Shown piece after piece: positions 7,850 through 14,215 of a stretch of 64,000 bases of DNA; position 1 is the first letter of the stretch, and every line of letters begins with the position of its first letter. This DNA is from Dehalococcoidia bacterium. Lineage in GTDB: Bacteria > Chloroflexota > Dehalococcoidia > Tepidiformales > Tepidiformaceae. The position numbers and the translations under genes are program-made. The stretch is taken from NCBI GenBank assembly GCA_020432045.1, contig JAGQHB010000013.1, forward strand, positions 29,345 through 93,344. Reading direction: 5' to 3'. The notes beneath the pieces are model-generated. The model was not told the DNA's origin and did not search any database. It saw only the letters and a list, made by a program, of their open reading frames with translations.

Positions 7850-9190
7850 TCAGTGGCTCACAATTGGCGGAGGCGCAAAGTCCTCCCCTGGCTTCACGGC
7901 AAGCCGCAAAAACACCAGTCCGGCGACCCCCGCAATGATCGACCCGGCGAGAATCCCAAGCTTCGCCTCGTCGATGAGCAACGCGTCGTCGAACGCGAGG
8001 TCCGTGACAAACAACGAAACCGTGAAGCCAAGCCCCGCGATCATCCCGACGCCAAGGATATGCGCATAGCTGACGCCATTGGGAAGTGCCGCCAATCCCG
8101 AGCGCACTGCAATCCAGGTGGCAAGGAAGATGCCGATCGGCTTGCCCAGCACCAGTCCAAGCATCACCCCGTAGGTTACCCGAGACTGGATTGCGCCTTC
8201 GAACGCCTCCGATGTCACCTCCACGCCTGCGTTCGCCAGCGCGAAGATCGGCACGATTGCGAACACCACCCACGGGTGGATGAGGTGTTCCAGCCGTTCC
8301 AGCGGCGCTTCGCTGCGACGTACAGCAGCTTCGAACTCGTGGAGCACCACCTGCTGTGCATCCGAATCGCCGCGGTTCTTGTCGAAGGCGTCGAGGAAGA
8401 GGTCCGCCTCGGCGCGGAACTTCTCCACATCCTGCTTCGGCCGCGACGGGGTCAAAAACGCAAGCAAAACACCCGCGATCGTGGCGTGAATCCCCGATTC
8501 CAGCACCGCAACCCAGAACAGCGCGCCTAGCAGGGTGTAGACATCCAGCCGCCGTACGCCGAACTGCCGCACGACGAGGATGACCGCGAGCACCAGCCCC
8601 GCGTACATCAGCGCTTCGACGGAAATCCCATCCGAATAGAAGACCGCGATCACGGCGATGGCGCCAAGGTCATCCGCCACGGCCAGCGCCAGCAAGAACA
8701 CCTTGAGCGGGAACGGCGCTCGCCTGCCCAGCAATGCGAGGACCGCAACTGCGAAGGCGATATCCGTCGCCATCGGGATGCCCCAACCACGCGCACCATC
8801 CCCGCCCGCGTTAAACGCGGTAAAGATGAGTGCCGGCAGGACCAGTCCACCGATTGCTGCCGAGACGGGCAACGCAGCTTTCCGGAAGCCGGCCAGCTCG
8901 CCGTGCAACAGCTCGCGCTTCGTCTCCAGGCCGATCATGAAGAAGAAGATCGCCATCAGGCCATCGTTCACGAGATGGCCGAGGTCCTCGTCAAGGGTCA
9001 GCAGTCCGGTCTCCAGCGTGACCTTGCTGTGCCAGAGGTCGAAATACTGTTCGCTCCATGGCGAGTTCGCCCAAACGAACGCGACAACCGCCGCGGCGAG
9101 GATCGCAAACCCGCCTGCTGTCTCCCTCGCAAGAAACTCCTGCGCTGGACGCACCAGCCGGTGTTCGATGGCCTGGACAGGCGAACGCAT
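7850..9190 (-). CDS. nhaA: Na+/H+ antiporter NhaA, copy 2
   Basis: The 446-residue paralogue of the neighbouring antiporter keeps the same core motifs, including 'FFFMIGLETKREL', 'MATDIAFAVAVLALLG' and 'LALAVADDLGAIAVIAVFY' with both ion-binding Asp. It therefore should also be an active Na+/H+ exchanger. Divergence is scattered over the whole length, which points to an old duplication rather than a recent copy. Start ATG 9190 begins just before the conserved 'RLVRPAQEF'; ATG 9217 nine codons further out is possible. A TAGACT box lies 10 nt upstream of ATG 9190. Confidence 0.92.
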   Translation of the reverse strand: MRSPVQAIEHRLVRPAQEFLARETAGGFAILAAAVVAFVWANSPWSEQYFDLWHSKVTLETGLLTLDEDLGHLVNDGLMAIFFFMIGLETKRELLHGELAGFRKAALPVSAAIGGLVLPALIFTAFNAGGDGARGWGIPMATDIAFAVAVLALLGRRAPFPLKVFLLALAVADDLGAIAVIAVFYSDGISVEALMYAGLVLAVILVVRQFGVRRLDVYTLLGALFWVAVLESGIHATIAGVLLAFLTPSRPKQDVEKFRAEADLFLDAFDKNRGDSDAQQVVLHEFEAAVRRSEAPLERLEHLIHPWVVFAIVPIFALANAGVEVTSEAFEGAIQSRVTYGVMLGLVLGKPIGIFLATWIAVRSGLAALPNGVSYAHILGVGMIAGLGFTVSLFVTDLAFDDALLIDEAKLGILAGSIIAGVAGLVFLRLAVKPGEDFAPPPIVSH

Positions 9191-9304
9191 GGCGCCGGGC
9201 AGTCTACTCTGTGTCATGCCCACCTGATGCTGGCGCCTGGGCCGGTACCAGAAAAGTCGCGACTCTGCTTTCGGCCTGTTCGTGAACCTCACAGCTGCGC
9301 GCGG

Positions 9305-9310
9305 TACGCT
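9305..9310 (+). promoter_or_regulatory. -10 box of DUF192 lipoprotein gene
   Basis: TACGCT 7 nt before GTG 9318; it decides this start over the ATG-less upstream frame. Confidence 0.55.
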
Positions 9311-9317
9311 GCCAGGC

Positions 9318-9812
9318 GTGACACGCACGTTCGTCCTCGTCATCGCGATGTTGGCCTGCGCCTGTGGCGGCGAGAGCGACAGCGGCGACCCGCCGCTCCT
9401 CCCCACCCGGCAGCTCACCGTCAGCCAGGGGACTGTCTCCCAGAAAGTGACCGCCGAACTGGCGCTCTCCGCGGCGGAGCAGCAGCAGGGGCTCATGTTC
9501 CGGCAATCCATGCCGGAAGACCGCGGCATGCTCTTCATCCTCGGCCGCCAGCTGACCGGCGGGTTCTGGATGAAGAACACCTACCTGCCGCTCGATATCG
9601 CCTACCTCGACGTAGACGGAACGGTTCTCGACATCATCCCGGGCGAGCCGCTCAACGAGACGATTCACAAGCCGAAGAAGCCGTACTGGAACGTGCTGGA
9701 AATGAACCAGGGATGGTTCCAGCGCCACAACCTCGGGATCGGCGCGAAGGTGGAAATCCCGAAAGACCTGCCAACGCCCTTGCCAACGCCGACGAGGACA
9801 GCGTCCCCGTAA
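9318..9812 (+). CDS. DUF192 domain lipoprotein
   Basis: The 164-residue product has a short signal sequence ending in a lipobox ('MLACACGG', acylated Cys near residue 14) and a DUF192 domain: 'QQGLMFRQSMPEDRGMLFI' around residues 55-75 and 'FWMKNTYLPLDIAYLD' around residue 82-97. The family is small, extracytoplasmic and of unknown biochemical role. The C-terminus is a Pro/Thr-rich tail. The GTG start is preferred since it gives a compact lipoprotein signal and sits 7 nt after a TACGCT box. Confidence 0.85.
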   Translation: MTRTFVLVIAMLACACGGESDSGDPPLLPTRQLTVSQGTVSQKVTAELALSAAEQQQGLMFRQSMPEDRGMLFILGRQLTGGFWMKNTYLPLDIAYLDVDGTVLDIIPGEPLNETIHKPKKPYWNVLEMNQGWFQRHNLGIGAKVEIPKDLPTPLPTPTRTASP

Positions 9813-9848
9813 CATCCACGCCGTTGCCGGGCATCGACCACTGCATGC

Positions 9849-10071
9849 ATGGTCAACGTGACGATTCGCGACCTTCCCGACGACGTCCACGCCTGCCTTC
9901 GCGCCCGCGCTGATGGCTCGAGCATTCGAACTGCGCGCCAACGAAACTCCCCACGATGCCTGTTACATCGCCCTCGCAGAGTCGCTCAAGTGCACCCTGG
10001 TCACCGCAGACGCACGACTCGCCCGCACTCCCGGCATCCACTGCGCAGTTGAAGTGCTCACCCTCAGCTAA
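9849..10071 (+). pseudogene. Toxin-antitoxin remnant: FitA-like antitoxin head joined to VapC tail
   Basis: From ATG 9849 about 22 codons ('VNVTIRDLPDDVH' and following) match the ribbon-helix-helix start of FitA-type antitoxins. Then the matching frame changes and, from 9913 to TAA 10069-10071, the sequence encodes the end of a PIN toxin: 'DACYIALAESLKCTLVTADARL' includes the third and fourth acidic PIN residues. The antitoxin C-terminus and toxin N-terminus are absent, so a single internal deletion of several hundred bases plausibly fused the two. Neither partner can be functional in this form. Confidence 0.6.
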
Positions 10072-10078
10072 CGACCAA

Positions 10079-10297
10079 CTAGCCGTTCCTCGGATGCCGC
10101 CCCGCAACGCGCCCGTTGCCCCGGCGGTAGTTCCCGGTCGCCCGCGCCATCAGCGCTTGCGCGTTGCTGCCTTCGGCCTTCGCCAGGAAGTTCGCTGCCG
10201 CCGCACCACGCAACAGCGCCGCCTCAGCACCGAGATGCGTGATCGCGACGCTGCCGTCCTTCCGCACGCGATACGCGAAACCCTCGGGTGGCGGCAT
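10079..10297 (-). CDS. Small hypothetical protein downstream of SufE-like gene
   Basis: A 72-residue basic protein of unknown function ('FAYRVRKDGSVAITHLG', 'NAQALMARATGNYRRGNGR'). Its ATG lies 6 nt after the stop of the SufE-like gene on the same strand, which suggests co-transcription. I do not recognise a family. The reading frame is supported mainly by the operon position and by lacking any competing gene. Confidence 0.5.
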   Translation of the reverse strand: MPPPEGFAYRVRKDGSVAITHLGAEAALLRGAAAANFLAKAEGSNAQALMARATGNYRRGNGRVAGRHPRNG

Positions 10298-10303
10298 CGC
10301 TGG

Positions 10304-10747
10304 CTACGCTCCCGCCTTCAGCTTCCGCCGCGCCGCCACGTTTACGTGGTCCAGCATGCCCATCAGCCCCTGACCTTTGCCCATGGAAAGCTCTTTCCCG
10401 AACAAGTCGAAGATCACGTCTGGCGGCACTTGCGCCACAACCTCCGGCGGCTGCCCGGAAAGCGTCTGCTGCATGATCACCGCCCACGCCTTCGCTGAAA
10501 GCCCCTGTGGATTTTCCACCGCGAACCAGTAGTCCTGCGTCCCATCCGGCCGGTCTTCGGCCCAGACGAATGCCTCCGATTCGCAACGCGTCACGTGGTT
10601 CTCCTCCGGAAACGGCCGCTCCGCGATCCGCGCCGGCACGTCTTCGAACTGGTCCGCGAACTCGATCAGCAGCATCGAACGCTCCTGGCGGTCGACAAAC
10701 TTGAAGTCTTCGATGAGGGACGTGAGGGCAGCAGGAAGCTCGGTCAT
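10304..10747 (-). CDS. SufE-family sulfur acceptor protein
   Basis: The 147-residue protein has the SufE layout: 'LIEDFKFVDRQERSMLLIEFADQ' at the N-terminus, a Cys in 'VTRCESEAFVWAE' at the place of the sulfur-accepting Cys (GCxSxVW in SufE), and 'ENPQGLSAKAWAVIMQQTLSGQ' matching the region after it. SufE proteins receive persulfide sulfur from a cysteine desulfurase for Fe-S assembly. No sufS or sufBCD is near. ATG 10747 follows TAGGAT by 7 nt, so it is probably leaderless, and it diverges from clpS. Confidence 0.75.
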   Translation of the reverse strand: MTELPAALTSLIEDFKFVDRQERSMLLIEFADQFEDVPARIAERPFPEENHVTRCESEAFVWAEDRPDGTQDYWFAVENPQGLSAKAWAVIMQQTLSGQPPEVVAQVPPDVIFDLFGKELSMGKGQGLMGMLDHVNVAARRKLKAGA

Positions 10748-10754
10748 GCCTTCG

Positions 10755-10760
10755 ATCCTA
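10755..10760 (-). promoter_or_regulatory. -10 box of sufE-like gene
   Basis: TAGGAT on the minus strand 7 nt before ATG 10747. Confidence 0.55.
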
Positions 10761-10793
10761 CCGCACCGCGGCCACCGCGCGCGGTCCCGGGCC

Positions 10794-10799
10794 TATACT
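10794..10799 (+). promoter_or_regulatory. -10 box of clpS
   Basis: TATACT 6 nt before ATG 10806; one of the clearest leaderless promoters in the window. Confidence 0.65.
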
Positions 10800-10805
10800 G
10801 TCGGC

Positions 10806-11132
10806 ATGCCGGAAGTGATCACAAAGCCCGGGATCGAGATCCTCCAGGACACGGGAGACCAGCTCGCCGACCGCTTCCACCTCATCCTGCTCGACGACCA
10901 GGAGCACACCTACAACTACGTGATCCATATGCTCGGCGACGTCTTCGGCTACTCCCGCGAAAAGGCCTACGCCATCGCCTGTATGGTCGATGCCCAGGGC
11001 GAAGCGATCCTGATGACCGGCGGCCACGAAGAAGTGAAGCTCAAGCAGGACGCCGTCCATGCCTTCGGCGCCGACCCCCACATGCCCGAAAGCAAGGGCA
11101 GCATGTCCGCGGTGATCGAACCCGCGGCGTAA
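10806..11132 (+). CDS. clpS: ATP-dependent Clp protease adaptor ClpS
   Basis: The 108-residue adaptor shows 'FHLILLDDQEHTYNYVIHML' across the N-degron pocket region, with the DD and the following hydrophobic positions typical of ClpS, and a His in the 'GEAILMTGGHEEVKLKQD' segment. ClpS delivers proteins with destabilising N-termini to ClpA/ClpC-ClpP. The start is set by homology and by the TATACT box 6 nt upstream. clpA or clpC is not in the window. Confidence 0.88.
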   Translation: MPEVITKPGIEILQDTGDQLADRFHLILLDDQEHTYNYVIHMLGDVFGYSREKAYAIACMVDAQGEAILMTGGHEEVKLKQDAVHAFGADPHMPESKGSMSAVIEPAA

Positions 11133-11140
11133 CATCGACG

Positions 11141-11306
11141 CCCCTCATCCCCGGCCCATCTCCGCCCGGGAGAAGGGAGCACGTCGTTTCCCGTAGTCGC
11201 GGCCGCCCCTGGCCGCGGGACTCTGAACCCCGCCGGGCAACACCACACAATGCAAACCCTCTCCCGCGACAGCGTGAGAGCGCAGGGTGAGGGCGCCCCG
11301 GCCCGC
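11141..11306. repeat. Composite intergenic element with inverted ends
   Basis: This stretch, between clpS and the capsid-like gene, begins GCCCCTCATCCCC and ends with GGGTGAGGGCGCC, an imperfect inverted match, and contains several short GC-rich palindromes plus one copy of the 40-bp repeat at 11190. It codes for nothing recognisable. It looks like a mosaic of palindromic repeats or a small non-autonomous element. No target-site duplication was identified. Confidence 0.35.
11190..11229 (+). repeat. Palindromic intergenic repeat, copy 1
   Basis: Forty bases starting CCCGTAGTCGCGGCC, with a GCGGCC/GGCCGC stem around GCCCCT and the tail GGACTCTGAACC. Near-identical copies are at 24928, 61857 and 62833, all in the same orientation. 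This copy lies about 55 bp after the clpS stop. Confidence 0.75.
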
Positions 11307-11385
11307 ATGACGCATAAAGGACGAACGGGAAGGGGACAGGTCCGATGCCCGTCCCCTTCCCATCTATAGAGCACCCACCACAACC

Positions 11386-12273
11386 CTACGGCCGCACGCC
11401 CACCAGCTTCGCCAGCTTCACCGTGTTGAACAGCGCCAGGCTCGCGTACCACTTCACGCGGATGCGCGTCGCGTCCTTCGTCTCCAGGCTGCCGACCCGC
11501 TCCACCGTCAGCCCGCCCGGCGCCGTCAGCCCCAGCAGGCCGCCTTCGCCCACCTGCAGCGCAAACACCGTCGTGCAGTCGTCGCTCGTGCCCACCGTCT
11601 GGTCGTCGGCGATATAGTCGTTGATGCCGATGGGGATGCCATCGTAGAACTGCAGCATCTGGCCAAACTCGTCCCGGTCCGCCTCCAGGAACGTGCCCGT
11701 CGTCCGCGCCAGCACGTTTAGCCCACGGCGCGTGCGACGGCTCATCAACAGCAGGTCCGGCTTCCCGCCCTTCACCGTATCGACCAGCTCGTCGAGCTTC
11801 TCCAGCGTTAGCGTCGCGCCGTTCGTGCCCATGCTCACCGTTTGACCGGCCGGGCAGAGCACGTCGATGCCGTCGAAACTCTTCGCATCGACCGAGTCGT
11901 CGCCGTTGACGAACGTGTCATCGAACAGCGACCGCACAGCCCGCGCCTTCAGCTGCACGATCGCCGCCTCCAGGTCCTGCACGTTCGAACGCGTCGACTT
12001 CAGGAAGTTGTCGATGTCGGCGTCGCCGCCCATCACCTTCAGCGTGGCGGTGATCTGCGTGAACGTCGGCGTGTCCTCGCTCCAGGTGTCGCCGACGTCG
12101 TAGAACGCGGCCGTGGGGGCGACGTTTTCGCGGTTGTAGGTCAGCCCGTTGCCGACGATCTCCACGAACGGCAGACGCTGCAGGATCGGGCTTTCCTGGG
12201 CGATGGTTTCGACCACGCCCTCGATGAGCGTGTCGTTGCTGAGCTTGCTTGCTTCGACGAGCGTGAGCGCCAT
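11386..12273 (-). CDS. HK97-fold phage major capsid protein, orphan
   Basis: The 295-residue protein resembles HK97-type major capsid proteins: N-terminal 'ESPILQRLPFVEI', a long helix 'DLEAAIVQLKARAVRSLFDDTFVNGD' (spine), then 'DGIDVLCPAGQ', 'DLLLMSRRTRRGLNVL', 'FYDGIPIGIND' and a C-terminal 'RIRVKWYASLALFNTVKLAKLVGV' strand-rich end. The N-terminal delta-domain of HK97 gp5 is missing, as in some phages and in encapsulins. ATG 12273 has GGAGGTG 10 nt upstream. No portal, protease, tail or cargo gene is adjacent; the only other phage-type gene is the terminase at 18608. Encapsulin is an alternative, but no cargo protein is seen. Confidence 0.75.
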   Translation of the reverse strand: MALTLVEASKLSNDTLIEGVVETIAQESPILQRLPFVEIVGNGLTYNRENVAPTAAFYDVGDTWSEDTPTFTQITATLKVMGGDADIDNFLKSTRSNVQDLEAAIVQLKARAVRSLFDDTFVNGDDSVDAKSFDGIDVLCPAGQTVSMGTNGATLTLEKLDELVDTVKGGKPDLLLMSRRTRRGLNVLARTTGTFLEADRDEFGQMLQFYDGIPIGINDYIADDQTVGTSDDCTTVFALQVGEGGLLGLTAPGGLTVERVGSLETKDATRIRVKWYASLALFNTVKLAKLVGVRP

Positions 12274-12331
12274 GGCGGCCACACCTCCGGGATGAGATGC
12301 CGCCGATAGTCCCGCGACTTCCCGCGACCAC

Positions 12332-13063
12332 CTAGCCGGGATTGGCACGGCCGGTGACGGGCGACGATCCCCCGGGCGCCCGCTGCGCCCATGTCGCGAA
12401 CCGGCCGTACTCATCCAACGTAAGCTCGCGAACCCAGACGAGCTTGAACCCCGCGGCGCTCGCTATCGGCCGCGCGACCGACTCAATCCGGTGCTTGTGG
12501 AGGTCGTCGAGAATCGCCGCGCCGCCCGGCGCAACGTAGTCCAGTGCAGCCGCCAGGGTGGCGCGCCGCGTATCGACTGAACCGAGGTCGTGGAATACGA
12601 AATCGAACAGCTGCAGCGGTTCGGCCCGGAAGTCCGGCCACGTGAAGAGCCGGTCAGCCGGGAGCCCCCTGCGCTCCAGGTATTCCCGCGTGCGTCCCAG
12701 CCACGCGGCATCATCATCGACCGAGATCACCGTCGCGTTTCCCGCTCCCTGCGCATATTGCCGGAGGACGGCGGAACTGAACCCGCTCCCGAGATCGAGA
12801 ATCGTGCGCGGACGGAGATGTTCACAAAGACAACGCAGCAGCGCCGCCGTCGGAAGTGAAACCGCCATTCCGGACCATGAGACGTTGGCCACGTAGTCGT
12901 CGTAGTCGGCCCTCAACGCGTCCTGGGCACGCGGCATGGCGGCACGCACATCCCGGTACCAGCTCAGCCCGTGAAGCTTCCGGCGCTCCCGTACGTCGTA
13001 CAGCCCGTGGCGAAGGTCACGGATGACGAGCTTGCCGCGGATGTACATACTCGGTTCGGCCAC
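12332..13063 (-). CDS. Class I SAM-dependent methyltransferase
   Basis: The 243-residue protein has the methyltransferase nucleotide-binding start 'TILDLGSGFSSAVL' (motif I), 'VISVDDDAAWL' (acidic post-I loop), 'FDFVFHDLGS' (motif II) and 'GGAAILDDLHKHR' (motif IV). The substrate is unknown. GTG 13063 is chosen because a TACAGT box lies 6 nt upstream. It diverges from the glycosyltransferase gene with 71 bp between, so the pair may serve the same polysaccharide or glycoprotein; this is inference. Confidence 0.8.
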   Translation of the reverse strand: MAEPSMYIRGKLVIRDLRHGLYDVRERRKLHGLSWYRDVRAAMPRAQDALRADYDDYVANVSWSGMAVSLPTAALLRCLCEHLRPRTILDLGSGFSSAVLRQYAQGAGNATVISVDDDAAWLGRTREYLERRGLPADRLFTWPDFRAEPLQLFDFVFHDLGSVDTRRATLAAALDYVAPGGAAILDDLHKHRIESVARPIASAAGFKLVWVRELTLDEYGRFATWAQRAPGGSSPVTGRANPG

Positions 13064-13069
13064 GGCCAG

Positions 13070-13075
13070 ACTGTA
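13070..13075 (-). promoter_or_regulatory. -10 box of methyltransferase gene
   Basis: TACAGT on the minus strand 6 nt before GTG 13063. Confidence 0.55.
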
Positions 13076-13134
13076 CGGCCCGCATCGTCACAGCGGCAAA
13101 GATATCAAGAATCGCAGAAAGGCCAGGTGCACGA

Positions 13135-13992
13135 ATGCCCGCCCTGTCCGTGCTCATGCCTGCATACAACAGCATATCTACGCTCGAAAAGGCGGTTGCC
13201 AGCGTGCAGTGGCAGACCTTCAAGGATTGGGAACTTGTCATCGTCGACGACGGCAGTTCCGACGACACCCTCGTGCTCGCCCGGCGGCTGGCGTCGGCCG
13301 ACCCGCGAATACGTGTAATCGCGGCAGCCCACACCGGCCGCGGCGGCGCCCGCAACGCCGCCATCGAAGCCGCTCGCGCCGGACTGATGATCCACTGCGA
13401 CAGCGACGATGTGTATTTCCCCAACGCCTTCGAAAAAGTCGTCGCCCGGATGAGCGGCGATGACGAAGTCGATCTGGCGGGGCCAGACCTCGTCCTCTAC
13501 CGCTCAGAACGGCCACGCGGGTGGTTCGTCCGCGACTATCCACAGACTCACGAGCAGATCGTCGACCACATCGACAAGAACATCATGCTTGTCCGCGTCT
13601 GCACGCATCGACGATCGGCGGTGGAGAGGGCGGGCATGTTCAACCCGGAGGTTGCCGTGCTCGAGGACTGGGAATGGTTGCAGCGCTGCCGTATTGCGGG
13701 TCTCAGGTTTGGTTCCGTTCCCGGCCCCCTGTTTTCGTACCGGCACGACCTTGTGCGACCACTAAGGTCCCACCTTTCCCACCAGAGAGCCGTGGCCGGC
13801 TACCGGGCCCGCATCGCGCTCCACGGTCAACTCCCCGAAGGGGTGCGTCCGGGACGGATGCGGGAACTCTTCTGGCTAGCACGGTATCCCGGTCATGTCG
13901 TCCGCGACTATTTCCTACACCCGTCCGCACGGCAGGTTAGTCGCCGGGAGTGGGGGAGTGATTGGCCCCCACCACGTTCACTCTTGATCTAG
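13135..13992 (+). CDS. Family 2 glycosyltransferase
   Basis: The 285-residue GT-A enzyme opens with 'LSVLMPAYNSISTLEKAV' and 'WELVIVDDGSSDDTL', and has the DxD-type motif in 'MIHCDSDDVYFP' near residue 90 and the acceptor-side ED in 'AVLEDWEWLQRC' near residue 180. Such enzymes transfer a sugar from a nucleotide donor to a glycan or lipid acceptor. There is no membrane helix. ATG 13135 follows AAAGGCCAGG. The neighbouring methyltransferase and the secreted beta-helix protein downstream suggest a cell-surface role. Confidence 0.85.
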   Translation: MPALSVLMPAYNSISTLEKAVASVQWQTFKDWELVIVDDGSSDDTLVLARRLASADPRIRVIAAAHTGRGGARNAAIEAARAGLMIHCDSDDVYFPNAFEKVVARMSGDDEVDLAGPDLVLYRSERPRGWFVRDYPQTHEQIVDHIDKNIMLVRVCTHRRSAVERAGMFNPEVAVLEDWEWLQRCRIAGLRFGSVPGPLFSYRHDLVRPLRSHLSHQRAVAGYRARIALHGQLPEGVRPGRMRELFWLARYPGHVVRDYFLHPSARQVSRREWGSDWPPPRSLLI

Positions 13993-14114
13993 GAGCCCTT
14001 CCAGCCGGAATTCACGTGGCGCAACCGGCTGTCAACCTCCGATCGCAAGGCGGAACGCCGTGGCCAGCGCTATGGGGTCGTCCCGGTGAACGCACAGTGA
14101 ATCATCACCGATCC

Positions 14115-14143
14115 TTGACATCCGCTATCCCAATGGCTAAATG
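14115..14143 (+). promoter_or_regulatory. Possible promoter of the beta-helix protein gene
   Basis: TTGACA at 14115-14120 is followed after 17 nt by TAAATG (14138-14143), a perfect -35 with a weak -10. It lies about 75 bp before the ATG at 14216. The rest of the 223-bp intergenic region holds no visible gene. Confidence 0.35.
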
Positions 14144-14215
14144 TTGCTATTCGTGCGAGCGGATCGGCCTACACGGTCACCCTCGTCGGAATTTCCCGGA
14201 GGGGTTTCTTCGAAC

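Noticed and set aside
11386..12273. Encapsulin nanocompartment shell
   Set aside because: The fold is shared, but no cargo gene with a targeting tail is adjacent, and the ferritin-like protein is 13 kb away without a visible targeting peptide; an orphan phage capsid fits better.
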